The translations under genes were made by a program, and so were the position numbers. Below the pieces are notes generated by a model that worked only from the letters and a program-made list of their open reading frames with translations, had not been told where the DNA came from and made no database searches. A stretch of 64,000 nucleotides of DNA from Sympetrum striolatum (Eukaryota; Arthropoda; Insecta; Odonata; Libellulidae), in the NCBI GenBank assembly GCA_947579665.1, contig OX388344.1, positions 13,262,346-13,326,345 of the forward strand, in the 5' to 3' direction. Shown one piece after another: positions 13,801-28,700 of the stretch; position 1 is the stretch's first letter; the number at the start of each line of letters is the position of its first letter.

Positions 13801-16684
13801 ACTAAATAAGCATTCGTATTGCGCTATCATTGCAAATAAGCGAGATATAAGCGTTTAAAAATTTGAAAAATCGCATATTTAAAATTGCTCAAAATCGATC
13901 CCCATTAATTCTGGTGGTAGGTATAATTATTGTTGATACTAAATAGGCATTCGTTTTGCGCTATCATTGCAAATAAGCGAGATATAAGCGTTTGAAAATT
14001 TGAAAAATCGCAAATTTAAAATTGCTCAAAATCGATCCCCATTAATTCTGGTGGTAGGTATAATTATTGTTGATACTAAATAAGCATTCGTTTTGCGCTA
14101 TCATTGCAAATAAGCGAGATATAAGCGTTTGAAAATTTGAAAAATCGCAAATTTAAAATTGCTCAAAATCGATCCCCATTATTCCGGTGGTAGGTATAAT
14201 TATTGTTGATACTAAATAAGCATTCGTTTTGCGCTATCATTGCAAATAAGCGAGATATAAGCGTTTGAAAATTTGAAAAATCGCAAATTTAAAATTGCTC
14301 AAAATCGATCCTTATTAATTCTGGTGGTAGGTATAATTATTGTTGATACTAAATAAGCATTCGTTTTGCGCTATCATTGCAAATAAGCGAGATATAAGCG
14401 ATTGAAAATTTGAAAAATCGCAAATTTAAAATTGCTCAAAATCGATCCCCATTATTCCGGTGGTAGGTATAATTATTGTTGATACTAAATAAGCATTCGT
14501 TTTGCGCTATCATTGCAAATAAGCGAGATATAAGCGTTTGAAAATTTGAAAAATCGCAAATAAAAAATTGCTCAAAATCGATCCTTATTAATTCTGGTGG
14601 TAGGTATAATTATTGTTGATACTAAATAAGCATTCGTTTTGCGCTATCATTGAAAATAAGCGAGATATAAGCGATTGAAAATTTGAAAAATCGCAAATTT
14701 AAAATTGCTCAAAATCGATCCCCATTAATTCTGGTGGTAGGTATAATTATTGTTGATACTAAATAGGCATTCATTTTGCGCTATCATTGCAAATAAGCGA
14801 GATATAAGCGTTTGAAAATTTGAAAAATCGCAAATTTAAAATTGCTCAAAATCGTTCCCCATTAATTCTGGTGGTAGGTATAATTATTGTTGATACTAAA
14901 TAAGCATTCGTATTGCGCTATCATTGCAAATAAGCGAGATATAAACGTTAAAAAATTTGAAAAATCGCAAATTTAAAATTGCTCAAAATCGATCCCCATT
15001 AATTCTGGTGGTAGGTATAATTATTGTTGATACTAAATAGGCATTCGTTTTGCGCTATCATTGCAAATAAGCGAGATATAAGCGTTTGAAAATTTGAAAA
15101 ATCGCAAATTAAAAATTGCTCAAAATCGATCCCCATTAATTCTGGTGGTAGGTATAATTATTGTTGATACTAAATAAGCATTCGTTTTGCGCTATCATTG
15201 CAAATAAGCGAGAAATAAGCGTTTGAAAATTTGAAAAATCGCAAATTTAAAATTGCTCAAAATCGATCCATATTAATTCTGGTGGTAGGTATAATTATTG
15301 TTGATACTAAATAAGCATTCGTATTGCGCTATCATTGCAAATAAGCGAGATATAAGCGTTTGAAAATGTGAAAAATCGCAAATTAAAAATTGCTCAAAAT
15401 CGATCCCCATTAATTCTGGTGGTAGGTATAATTATTGTTGATACTAAATAAGCATTCGTTTTGCGCTATCATTGCAAATAAGCGAGATATAAGCGTTTGA
15501 AAATTTGAAAAATCGCAAATTTTAAATTGCTCAAAATCGATCCATATTAATTCTGGTGGTAGGTATAATTATTGTTGATACTAAATAAGCATTCGTATTG
15601 CGCTATCATTGCAAATAAGCGAGATATAAGCGTTTAAAAATTTGAAAAATCGCAAATTTAAAATTGATCAAAATCGATCCCCATTAATTCTGGTGGTAGG
15701 TATAATTATTGTTGATACTAAATAGGCATTAGTTTTGCGCTATCATTGCAAATAAGCGAGATATAAGCGTTTGAAAATTTGAAAAATCGCAAATTTAAAA
15801 TTGCTCAAAATCGATCCCCATTAATTCTGGTGGTAGGTATAATTATTGTTGATACTAAATAAGCATTCGTTTTGCGCTATCATTGCAAATAAGCGAGATA
15901 TAAGCGTTTGAAAATTTGAAAAATCGCAAATTTAAAATTGCTCAAAATCGATCCCCATTAATTCTGGTGGTAGGTATAATTATTGTTGATACTAAATAGG
16001 CATTCGTTTTGCGCTATCATTGCAAATAAGCGAGATATAAGCGTTTGAAAATTTGAAAAATCGCAAATTTTAAATTGCTCAAAATCGATCCCTATTAATT
16101 CTGGTGGTAGGTATAATTACTGTTGATACTAAATTAGCATTCGTTTTGCGCTATCATTGCAAATAAGCGAGATATAAGCGTTTGAAAATTTGAAAAATCG
16201 CAAATTTAAAATTGCTCAAAATCGATCCCTATTAATTCTGGTGGTAGGTACAATTATTGTTGATACTAAATAAGCATTCGTTTTGCGCTATCATTGCAAA
16301 TAAGTGAGATATAAGCGTTTGAAAATTTGAAAAATCGCAAATTTAAAATTGCTCAAAATCGATCCCCATTAATTCTGGTGGTAGGTATAATTATTGTTGA
16401 TACTAAATAAGCATTCGTTTTGCGCTATCATTGCAAATAAGCGAGATATAAGCGTTTGAAAATTTGAAAAATCGCAAATTTAAAATGCTCAAAATCGATC
16501 CCCATTAATTCTGGTGGTAGGTAAAATTATTGTTGATACTAAATAAGCATTCGTATTGCGCTATCATTGCAAATAAGCGAGATATAAACGTTTAAAAATT
16601 TGAAAAATCGCAAATTTAAAATTGCTCAAAATCGATCCATATTAATTCTGGTGGTAGGTATAATTATTGTTGATACTAAATAAG
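10801..16684 (+). repeat. Higher-order block B, copy 1 (43 monomers, 5,884 bp)
   Basis: This block is repeated immediately downstream at a fixed offset of 5,884 bp, about 43 monomers. More than fifteen rare markers match in order: ATTTTAAATAAG near 11503, GATATGAGCG near 11655, GGATCCACATT near 12117, TATCACTGC near 12184, CATTACTTC near 12259, GTTAAAAATTTTG near 12895, GTATCATT near 12965, CGTTCAAATAAG near 13148, CTGGAGGTAGGTAAAATT near 13226, ATAAAAAATTGC near 14558, GAGAAATAAG near 15212, AAAATGTG near 15363, TTGATCAAAATCG near 15664, GCATTAG near 15727 and TTACTGTTG near 16117. Only a few single-base differences from copy 2 were found, which implies a recent duplication. Confidence 0.92.
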
Positions 16685-19600
16685 CATTCGTATTGCGCTA
16701 TCGTTGCAAATAAGCGAGATATAAGCGTTTGAAAATTTGAAAAATCGCAAATTTAAAATGCTCAAAATCGATCCTTATTAATTCTGGTGGTAGGTATAAT
16801 TATTGTTGATACTAAATAAGCATTCGTTTTGCGCTATCATTGCAAATAAGTGAGATATAAGCGTTTGAAAATTTGAAAAATCGCCAATTTAAAATTGCTC
16901 AAAATCGATCCCCATTAATTCTGGTGGTAGGTATAATTATTGTTGATACTAAATAAGCATTCGTTTTGCGCTATCATTGCAAATAAGCGAGATATAAGCG
17001 TTTGAAAATTTGAAAAATCGCAAATTTAAAATTGCTCAAAATCGATCCCCATTAATTCTGGTGGTAGGTATAATTATTGTTGATACTAAATAAGCATTCG
17101 TTTTGCGCTATCATTGCAAATAAGCGAGATATAAGCGTTTGAAAATTTGAAAAATCGCAAATTTAAAATTGCTCAAAATCGATCCCCATTAATTCTGGTG
17201 GTAGGTATAATTATTGTTGATACTAAATAAGCATTCGTTTTGCGCTATCATTGCAAATAAGCGAGATATAAGCGTTTGAAAATTTGAAAAATCGCAAATT
17301 TAAAATTGCTCAAAATCGATCCCCATTAATTCTGGTGGTAGGTATAATTATTGTTGATACTAAATAAGCATTCGTTTTGCGCTATCATTTTAAATAAGCG
17401 AGATATAAGCGTTTGAAAATTTGAAAAATCGCAAATTTAAAATTGCTCAAAATCGATCCTTATTAATTCTGGTGGTAGGTATAATTATTGTTGATACTAA
17501 ATAAGCATTCGTTTTGCGCTATCATTGCAAATAAGCGAGATATGAGCGATTGAAAATTTGAAAAATCGCAAATTTAAAATTGCTCAAAATCGATCCCCAT
17601 TAATTCTGGTGGTAGGTATAATTATTGTTGATACTAAATAAGCATTCGTTTTGCGCTATCATTGAAAATAAGCGAGATATAAGCGTTTGAAAATTTGAAA
17701 AATCGCAAATTTAAAATGCTCAAAATCAATCCCCATTAATTCTGGTGGTAGGTATAATTATTGTTGATACTAAATAAGCATTCGTATTGCGCTATCATTG
17801 CAAATAAGCGAGATATAAACGTTTAAAAATTTGAAAAATCGCAAATTTAAAATTGCTCAAAATCGATCCATATTAATTCTGGTGGTAGGTATAATTATTG
17901 TTGATACTAAATAGGCATTCGTTTTGCGCTATCATTGCAAATAAGCGAGATATAAGCGTTTGAAAATTTGAAAAATCGCAAATTTAAAATTGCTCAAAAT
18001 GGATCCACATTAATTCTGGTGGTAGGTATAATTATTGTTGATACTAAATAAGCATTCATTTTGCGCTATCACTGCAAATAAGCGAGATATAAGCGTTTGA
18101 AAATTTGAAAAATCGCAAATTTAAAATTGCTCAAAATCGATCCCCATTACTTCTGGTGGTAGGTATAATTATTGTTGATACTAAATAGGCATTCGTTTTG
18201 CGCTATCATTGCAAATAAGCGAGATATAAGCGTTTGAAAATTTGAAAAATCGCAAATTTTAAATTGCTCAAAATCGATCCCCATTAATTCTGGTGGTAGG
18301 TATAATTATTGTTGATACTAAATAGGCATTCGTTTTGCGCTATCATTGCAAATAAGCGAGATATAAGCGTTTGAAAATTTGAAAAATCGCAAATTTAAAA
18401 TTGCTCAAAATCGATCCCCATTAATTCTGGTGGTAGGTATAATTATTGTTGATACTAAATAAGCATTCATTTTGCGCTATCATTGCAAATAAGCGAGATA
18501 TAAGCGTTTGAAAATTTGAAAAATCGCAAATTTAAAATTGCTCAAAATCGATCCCCATTAATTCTGGTGGTAGGTATAATTATTGTTGATACTAAATAAG
18601 CATTCGTATTGCGCTATCGTTGCAAATAAGCGAGATATAAGCGTTTGAAAATTTGAAAAATCGCAAATTAAAAATTGCTCAAAATCGATCCCCATTAATT
18701 CTGGTGGTAGGTATAATTATTGTTGATACTAAATAAGCATTCGTATTGCGCTATCATTGCAAATAAGCGAGATATAAACGTTAAAAATTTTGAAAAATCG
18801 CAAATTTAAAATTGCTCAAAATCGATCCCCATTAATTCTGGTGGTAGGTATCATTATTGTTGATACTAAATAGGCATTCATTTTGCGCTATCATTGCAAA
18901 TAAGCGAGATATAAGCGTTTGAAAATTTGAAAAATCGCAAATTTAAAATTGCTCAAAATCGATCCCTATTAATTCTGGTGGTAGGTATAATTATTGTTGA
19001 TACTAAATAAGCATTCGTATTGCGCTATCGTTCAAATAAGCGAGATATAAGCGTTTGAAAATTTGAAAAATCGCAAATTTAAAATGCTCAAAATCGATCC
19101 CCATTAATTCTGGAGGTAGGTAAAATTATTGTTGATACTAAATAAGCATTCGTATTGCGCTATCATTGCAAATAAGCGAGATATAAGCGTTTGAAAATTT
19201 GAAAAATCGCAAATTTAAAATTGCTCAAAATCGTTCCCCATTAATTCTGGTGGTAGGTATAATTATTGTTGATACTAAATAAGCATTCGTTTTGCGCTAT
19301 CATTGCAAATAAGCGAGATATAAGCGTTTGAAAATTTGAAAAATCGCAAATTTTAAATTGCTCAAAATCGATCCCCATTAATTCTGGTGGTAGGTATAAT
19401 TACTGTTGATACTAAATAGGCATTCGTTTTGCGCTATCATTGCAAATAAGCGAGATATAAGCGTTTGAAAATTTGAAAAATCGCAAATTAAAAATTGCTC
19501 AAAATCGATCCCCATTAATTCTGGTGGTAGGTATAATTATTGTTGATACTAAATAAGCATTCGTTTTGCGCTATCATTGCAAATAAGCGAGATATAAGCG

Positions 19601-22600
19601 TTTGAAAATTTGAAAAATCGCAAATTTAAAATTGCTCAAAATCGATCCATATTAATTCTGGTGGTAGGTATAATTATTGTTGATACTAAATAAGCATTCG
19701 TATTGCGCTATCATTGCAAATAAGCGAGATATAAGCGTTTAAAAATTTGAAAAATCGCATATTTAAAATTGCTCAAAATCGATCCTTTATTAATTCTGGT
19801 GGTAGGTATAATTATTGTTGATACTAAATAGGCATTCGTTTTGCGCTATCATTGCAAATAAGCGAGATATAAGCGTTTGAAAATTTGAAAAATCGCAAAT
19901 TTAAAATTGCTCAAAATCGATCCCCATTAATTCTGGTGGTAGGTATAATTATTGTTGATACTAAATAAGCATTCGTTTTGCGCTATCATTGCAAATAAGC
20001 GAGATATAAGCGTTTGAAAATTTGAAAAATCGCAAATTTAAAATTGCTCAAAATCGATCCCCATTATTCCGGTGGTAGGTATAATTATTGTTGATACTAA
20101 ATAAGCATTCGTTTTGCGCTATCATTGCAAATAAGCGAGATATAAGCGTTTGAAAATTTGAAAAATCGCAAAGTTAAAATTGCTCAAAATCGATCCTTAT
20201 TAATTCTGGTGGTAGGTATAATTATTGTTGATACTAAATAAGCATTCGTTTTGCGCTATCATTGCAAATAAGCGAGATATAAGCGATTGAAAATTTGAAA
20301 AATCGCAAATTTAAAATTGCTCAAAATCGATCCCCATTATTCCGGTGGTAGGTATAATTATTGTTGATACTAAATAAGCATTCGTTTTGCGCTATCATTG
20401 CAAATAAGCGAGATATAAGCGTTTGAAAATTTGAAAAATCGCAAATAAAAAATTGCTCAAAATCGATCCTTATTAATTCTGGTGGTAGGTATAATTATTG
20501 TTGATACTAAATAAGCATTCGTTTTGCGCTATCATTGAAAATAAGCGAGATATAAGCGATTGAAAATTTGAAAAATCGCAAATTTAAAATTGCTCAAAAT
20601 CGATCCCCATTAATTCTGGTGGTAGGTATAATTATTGTTGATACTAAATAGGCATTCATTTTGCGCTATCATTGCAAATAAGCGAGATATAAGCGTTTGA
20701 AAATTTGAAAAATCGCAAATTTAAAATTGCTCAAAATCGTTCCCCATTAATTCTGGTGGTAGGTATAATTATTGTTGATACTAAATAAGCATTCGTATTG
20801 CGCTATCATTGCAAATAAGCGAGATATAAACGTTAAAAAATTTGAAAAATCGCAAATTTAAAATTGCTCAAAATCGATCCCCATTAATTCTGGTGGTAGG
20901 TATAATTATTGTTGATACTAAATAGGCATTCGTTTTGCGCTATCATTGCAAATAAGCGAGATATAAGCGTTTGAAAATTTGAAAAATCGCAAATTAAAAA
21001 TTGCTCAAAATCGATCCCCATTAATTCTGGTGGTAGGTATAATTATTGTTGATACTAAATAAGCATTCGTTTTGCGCTATCATTGCAAATAAGCGAGAAA
21101 TAAGCGTTTGAAAATTTGAAAAATCGCAAATTTAAAATTGCTCAAAATCGATCCATATTAATTCTGGTGGTAGGTATAATTATTGTTGATACTAAATAAG
21201 CATTCGTATTGCGCTATCATTGCAAATAAGCGAGATATAAGCGTTTGAAAATGTGAAAAATCGCAAATTAAAAATTGCTCAAAATCGATCCCCATTAATT
21301 CTGGTGGTAGGTATAATTATTGTTGATACTAAATAAGCATTCGTTTTGCGCTATCATTGCAAATAAGCGAGATATAAGCGTTTGAAAATTTGAAAAATCG
21401 CAAATTTTAAATTGCTCAAAATCGATCCATATTAATTCTGGTGGTAGGTATAATTATTGTTGATACTAAATAAGCATTCGTATTGCGCTATCATTGCAAA
21501 TAAGCGAGATATAAGCGTTTAAAAATTTGAAAAATCGCAAATTTAAAATTGATCAAAATCGATCCCCATTAATTCTGGTGGTAGGTATAATTATTGTTGA
21601 TACTAAATAGGCATTAGTTTTGCGCTATCATTGCAAATAAGCGAGATATAAGCGTTTGAAAATTTGAAAAATCGCAAATTTAAAATTGCTCAAAATCGAT
21701 CCCCATTAATTCTGGTGGTAGGTATAATTATTGTTGATACTAAATAAGCATTCGTTTTGCGCTATCATTGCAAATAAGCGAGATATAAGCGTTTGAAAAT
21801 TTGAAAAATCGCAAATTTAAAATTGCTCAAAATCGATCCCCATTAATTCTGGTGGTAGGTATAATTATTGTTGATACTAAATAGGCATTCGTTTTGCGCT
21901 ATCATTGCAAATAAGCGAGATATAAGCGTTTGAAAATTTGAAAAATCGCAAATTTTAAATTGCTCAAAATCGATCCCTATTAATTCTGGTGGTAGGTATA
22001 ATTACTGTTGATACTAAATTAGCATTCGTTTTGCGCTATCATTGCAAATAAGCGAGATATAAGCGTTTGAAAATTTGAAAAATCGCAAATTTAAAATTGC
22101 TCAAAATCGATCCCTATTAATTCTGGTGGTAGGTACAATTATTGTTGATACTAAATAAGCATTCGTTTTGCGCTATCATTGCAAATAAGTGAGATATAAG
22201 CGTTTGAAAATTTGAAAAATCGCAAATTTAAAATTGCTCAAAATCGATCCCCATTAATTCTGGTGGTAGGTATAATTATTGTTGATACTAAATAAGCATT
22301 CGTTTTGCGCTATCATTGCAAATAAGCGAGATATAAGCGTTTGAAAATTTGAAAAATCGCAAATTTAAAATTGCTCAAAATCGATCCCCATTAATTCTGG
22401 TGGTAGGTATAATTATTGTTGATACTAAATAAGCATTCGTATTGCGCTATCGTTGCAAATAAGCGAGATATAAGCGTTTGAAAATTTGAAAAATCGCAAA
22501 TTTAAAATGCTCAAAATCGATCCCCATTAATTCTGGTGGTAGGTAAAATTATTGTTGATACTAAATAAGCATTCGTATTGCGCTATCATTGCAAATAAGC

Positions 22601-22706
22601 GAGATATAAACGTTTAAAAATTTGAAATATCGCAAATTTAAAATTGCTCAAAATCGATCCATATTAATTCTGGTGGTAGGTATGATTATTGTTGATACTA
22701 AATAGG
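16685..22706 (+). repeat. Higher-order block B, copy 2 (with one extra monomer)
   Basis: Direct downstream copy of 10801-16684. The offset is 5,884 bp until one inserted base near 19785 (CCTTTATT for CCCCATT) makes it 5,885. Near the end this copy has one more monomer than copy 1: the single copy-1 monomer that combines AAATGCTC with GGTAAAATT near 16485-16525 corresponds here to two monomers (about 22322-22555), as unequal exchange would produce. Other differences include CAAAGTT near 20170, TTGAAATATCGC near 22622 and GGTATGATT near 22679. The similarity fades where the next monomer type begins. Confidence 0.92.
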
Positions 22707-25700
22707 CATTCGTTTTGCGCTATCATTGCAAATAAGCGAGATATAAGCGCTTGAAAATTTGAAAAATCGCAAATTTAAAATTGCTCAAAATGGATCCCTA
22801 TTAATTCTGGTGGTAGGTATAATTATTGTTGATACTAAATAAGCATTCGTTTTGCGCTATCATTGCAAAAAAGCGAGATATAAGCGTTTGAAAATTTGAA
22901 AAATCGCAAATTTAAAATTGCTCAAAATCGATCCCCATTAATTCTGGTGGTAGGTATAATTATTGTTGATACTAAATAGGCATTCGTTTTGCGCTATCAT
23001 TGCAAATAAGCGAGATATAAGCGTTTGAAAATTTGAAAAATCGCAAATTTAAAATTGCTCAAAATCGATCCCCATTAATTCTGGTGGTAGGTATAATTAT
23101 TGTTGATACTAAATAGGCATTCGTTTTGCGCTATCATTGCAAAAAAGCGAGATATAAGCGTTTGAAAATTTGAAAAATCGCAAATTTAAAATGCTCAAAA
23201 TCGATCCATATTAATTCTGGTGGTAGGTATAATTATTGTTGATACTAAATAAGTATTCGTATTGCGCTATCATTGCAAATAAGCGAGATATAAGCGTTTG
23301 AAAATTTGAAAAATCGCAAATTTAAAATTGCTCAAAATGGATCCCTATTAATTCTGGTGGTAGGTATAATTATTGTTGATACTAAATAAGCATTCGTTTT
23401 GCGCTATCATTGCAAATAAGCGAGATATAAGCGTTTGAAAATTTGAAAAATAGCAAATTTAAAATTGCTCAAAATCGATCCTTATTAATTCTGGTGGTAG
23501 GTATAATTATTGTTGATACTAAATAAGCATTCGTTTTGCACTATCATTGCAAATAAGCGAGATATAAGCGATTGAAAATTTGAAAAATCGCAAATTTAAA
23601 ATTGCTCAAAATCGATCCCCATTAATTCTGGTGGTAGGTATAATTATTGTTGATACTAAATAAGCATTCGTATTGCGCTATCGTTGCAAATAAGCGAGAT
23701 ATAAGCGTTTGAAAATTTGAAAAATCGCAAATTAAAAATTGCTCAAAATCGATCCCCATTAATTCTGGTGGTAGGTATAATTATTGTTGATACTAAATAA
23801 GCATTCGTATTGCGCTATCATTGCAAATAAGCGAGATATAAACGTTAAAAAATTTGAAAAATCGCAAATTTAAAATTGCTCAAAATCGATCCCCATTGAT
23901 TCTGGTGGTAGGTATAATTATTGTTGATACTAAATAGGCATTCATTTTGCGCTATCATTGCAAATAAGCGAGATATAAGCGTTTGAAAATTTGAAAAATC
24001 GCAAATTAAAATTTGCTCAAAATCGATCCCCATTAATTCTGGTGGTAGGTATAATTATTGTTGATACTAAATAAGCATTCGTATTGCGCTATCGTTGCAA
24101 ATAAGCGAGATATAAGCGTTTGAAAATTTGAAAAATCGCAAATTTAAAATGCTCAAAATCGATCCCCATTAATTCTGGAGGTAGGTAAAATTATTGTTGA
24201 TACTAAATAAGCATTCGTATTGCGCTATCATTGCAAATAAGCGAGATATAAACGTTTAAAAATTTGAAAAATCGCAAATTTAAAATTGCTCGAAATCGAT
24301 CCTTATTAATTCTGGTGGTAGGTATAATTATTGTTGATACTAAATAGGCATTCGTTTTGCGCTATCATTGCAAATAAGCGAGATATAAGCGTTTGAAAAT
24401 TTGAAAAATCGCAAATTTAAAATTGCTCAAAATGGATCCCCATTAATTCTTGTGGTAGGTTTAATTATTGTTGATACTAAATAGGCATTCGTTTTGCGCT
24501 ATCATTGCAAATAAGCGAGATATAAGCGTTTGAAAATTAGAAAAATCGCAAATTTAAAATTGCTCAAAATCGATCCATATTAATTCTGGTGGTAGGTATA
24601 ATTATTGTTGATACTAAATAAGCATTCGTTTTGCGCTATCATTGCAAATAAGCGAGATATAAGCGTTTGAAAATTTGAAAAATCACAAATTTAAAATTGC
24701 TCAAAATCGATCCCCATTTATTCTGGTGGTAGGTATAATTATTGTTGATACTAAATAAGCATTCGTTTTGCGCTATCATTGCAAATAAGCGAGATATAAG
24801 CGTTTGAAAATTTGAAAAATCGCAAATTTAAAATTGCTCAAAATCGATCCCTATTAATTCTGGTGGTAGGTACAATTATTGTTGATACTAAATAAGCATT
24901 CGTTTTGCGCTATCATTGCAAATAAGTGAGATATAAGCGTTTGAAAATTTGAAAAATCGCCAATTTAAAATTGCTCAAAATCGATCCCCATTAATTCTGG
25001 TGGTAGGTATAATTATTGTTGATACTAAATAAGCATTCGTTTTGCGCTATCATTGCAAATAAGCGAGATATAAGCGTTTGAAAATTTGAAAAATCGCATA
25101 TTTAAAATTGCTCAAAATCGATCCCCATTAATTCTGGTGGTAGGTATAATTATTGTTGATACTAAATAAGCATTCGCTTTGCGCTATCATTGCAAATAAG
25201 CGAGATATAAGCGTTTGAAAATTTGAAAAATCGCAAATTTAAAATTGCTCAAAATCGATCCCCATTAATTCTGGTGGTAGGTATAATTATTGTTGATACT
25301 AAATAAGCATTCGTTTTGCGCTATCATTGCAAATAAGCGAGATATAAGCGTTTGAAAATTTGAAAAATCGCAAATTTAAAATTGCTCAAAATCGATCCCC
25401 ATTATTCTGGTGGTAGGTATAATTATTGTTGATACTAAATAAGCATTCGTTTTGCGCTATCATTGCAAATAAGCGAGATATAAGCGTTTGAAAATTTGAA
25501 AAATCGCAAATTTAAAATTGCTCAAAATCGATCCTTATTAATTCTGGTGGTAGGTATAATTATTGTTGATACTAAATAAGCATTCGTTTTGCGCTATCAT
25601 TGCAAATAAGCGAGATATAAGCGTTTGAAAATTTGAAAAATCGCAAATTTTAAATTGCTCAAAATCGATCCCCATTAATTCTGGTGGTAGGTATAATTAT
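22707..25700 (+). repeat. Satellite 1, mosaic section with a third partial copy of block B
   Basis: About 22 monomers. The four-monomer series at about 23660-24210 (CGTATTGCGCTATCGTTG, GTTAAAAAATTTG, CATTCATTTT, CTGGAGGTAGGTAAAATT) matches 12.72-13.26 kb and 18.60-19.14 kb inside block B; the last marker lies 5,065 bp after its copy-2 position, about 37 monomers. Isolated oddities are AAAAAAGCG near 22866 and 23143, TAAGTATTC near 23250, CATTGATTC near 23895, CTCGAAATCG near 24289, and TTAGAAAAATC near 24537. No coding sequence. Confidence 0.82.
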
Positions 25701-28700
25701 TGTTGATACTAAATAGGCATTCGTTTTGCGCCTTCATTGCAAATAAGCGAGATATAATCGTTTGAAAATTTGAAAAATCGCAAATTTAAAATTGCTCAAA
25801 ATCGATCCCCATTAATTCTGGTGGTAGGTATAATTATTGTTGATACTAAATAAGCATTCGTTTTGCGCTATCATTGCAAATAAGCGAGATATAAGCGTTT
25901 GAAAATTTGAAAAATCGCAAATTTAAAATTGCTCAAAATCGATCCCTATTAATTCTGGTGGTAGGTACAATTATTGTTGATACTAAATAAGCATTCGTTT
26001 TGCGCTATCATTGCAAATAAGTGAGATATAAGCGTTTGAAAATTTGAAAAATCGCAAATTTAAAATTGCTCAAAATCGATCCCCATTAATTCTGGTGGTA
26101 GGTATAATTATTGTTGATACTAAATAGGCATTCGTTTTGCGCTATCATTGCAAATAAGTGAGATATAAGCGTTTGAAAATTTGAAAAATCGCAAATTTAA
26201 AATTGCTCAAAATCGATCCCCATTAATTCTGGTGGTAGGTATAATTATTGTTGATACTAAATAAGCATTCGCTTTGCGCTATCATTGCAAATAAGCGAGA
26301 TATAAGCGTTTGAAAATTTGAAAAATCGCAAATTTTAAATTGCTCAAAATCGATCCCCATTAATTCTGGTGGTAGGTATAATTATTGTTGATACTAAATA
26401 AGCATTCGCTTTGCGCTATCATTGCAAATAAGCGAGATATAAGCGTTTGAAAATATGAAAAATCGTAAATTTAAAATTGCTCAAAATCGATCCTTATTAA
26501 TTATGGTGGTAGGTATAATTATTGTTGATACTAAATAAGCATTCGTTTTGCGCTATCATTGGAAATAAGCGAGATATAAGCGTTTGAAAATTTAAAAAAT
26601 CGCAAATTTTAAATTGCTCAAAATCGATCCATATTAATTCTGGTGGTAGGTATAATTATTGTTGATACTAAATAGGCATTCGTTTTGCGCTATCATTGCA
26701 AATAAGCGAGATATAAGCGTTTGAAAATTTGAAAAATCGCAAATAAAAAATTGCTCAAAATCGATCCCCATTAATTCTGGTGGTAGGTATAATTATTGTT
26801 GATACTAAATAAGCATTCGTTTTGCGCTATCATTGCAAATAAGCGAGATATAAGCGTTTGAAAATTTGAAAAATCGCAAATTTAAAATTGCTGAAAATCG
26901 ATCCATATTAATTCTGGTGGTAGGTATAATTATTGTTGATACTAAATAGGCATTCGTATTGCGCTATCATTGCAAATAAGCGAGATATAAGCGTTTGAAA
27001 ATTTGAAAAATCGCAAATTTAAAATTGCTCAAAATCGATCCTTATAAATTCTGGTGGTAGGTATAATTATTGTTGATACTAAATAAGCATTCGTTTTGCG
27101 CTATCATTGCAAATAAGCGAGATATAAGCGTTTGAAAATTTGAAAAATCGCAAATTTAAAATTGCTCAAAATCGATCCCCATTAATTCTGGAGGTAGGTA
27201 TAATTATTGTTGATACTAAATAAGCATTCATTTTGCGCTATCATTGCAAATAAGCGAGATATAAGCGTTTGAAAATTTGAAAAATCGCAAATTTAAAAAT
27301 GCTCAAAATCGATCCCTATTAATTCTGGTGGTAGGTATAATTATTGTTGATACTAAATAAGCATTCGTTTTGCGCTATCATTTCAAATAAGCGAGATATA
27401 AGCGTTTGAAAATTTGAAAAATCGCAAATTAAAAATTGCTCAAAATCGATCCTTCTTAATTCTGGTGGTAGGTATAATTATTGTTGATACTAAATAAGCA
27501 TTCGTTTTTCGCTATCATTGCAAATAAGCGAGATATAAGCGTTTGAAAATTTGAAAAATCGTAAATTTAAAATTGCTCAAAATCGATCCCCATTAATTCT
27601 GGTGGCAGGTATAACTATTGTTGATACTAAATAAGCATTCGTTTTGCGCTATCATTGCAAATAAGCGAGATATAAGCGTTTGAAAATTTGAAAAATCGCA
27701 AATTTAAAATTGCTCAAAATCGATCCTTATTAATTCTGGTGGTAGGTATAATTATTGTTGATACTAAATAAGCATTCTTATTGCGCTATCATTGCAAATA
27801 AGCGAGATATAAGCGTTTGAAAATTTGAAAAATCGCAAATTTAAAATTGCTCAAAATCGATCCCCATTAATTCTGGTGGTAGGTATAATTATTGTTGATA
27901 CTAAATAGGCATTCGTTTTGCGCCTTCATTGCAAATAAGCGAGATATAAGCGTTTGAAAATTTGAAAAATCGCAAATTTAAAATTGCTCAAAATCGATCC
28001 CCATTAATTCTGGTGGTAGGTATAATTATTGTTGATTCTAAATAAGCATTTGTTTTGCGCTATCATTGCAAATAAGCGAGATATAAGCGTTTGAAAATTT
28101 GAAAAATCGCAAATTTAAAATTGCTCAAAATCGATCCCTATTAATTCTGGTGGTAGGTACAATTATTGTTGATACTAAATAAGCATTCGTTTTGCGCTAT
28201 CATTGCAAATAAGTGAGATATAAGCGTTTGAAAATTTGAAAAATCGCAAATTTAAAATTGCTCAAAATCGATCCCTATTAATTCTGGTGGTAGGTATAAT
28301 TATTGTTGATACTAAATAAGCATTCGTTTTGCGCTATCATTGCAAATAAGCGAGATATAAGCGTTTGAAAATTTGAAAAATCGCAAATTTAAAATTGCTC
28401 AAAATCGATCCCCATTAATTCTGGTGGTAGGTATAATTATTGTTGATACTAAATAAGCATTCGTTTTGCGCTATCATTGCAAATAAGCGAGATATAAGCG
28501 TTTGAAAATTTGAAAAATCGCAAATTTAAAATTGCTCAAAATCGTTCCCCATTAATTCTGGTGGTAGGTATAATTATTGTTGATACTAAATAAGCATTCG
28601 TTTTGCGCTATCAATGCAAATAAGCGAGATATAAGCATTTGAAAATTTGAAAAATCGCAAATTTAAAATTGCTCAAAATCGATCCCCATTATTCCGGTGG

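Noticed and set aside
23845..24033. Reverse-strand 62-codon frame inside satellite 1
   Set aside because: It exists because two neighbouring monomers happen to lack a stop through small variants; 137 bp is not a multiple of three, so no frame can continue along the array.
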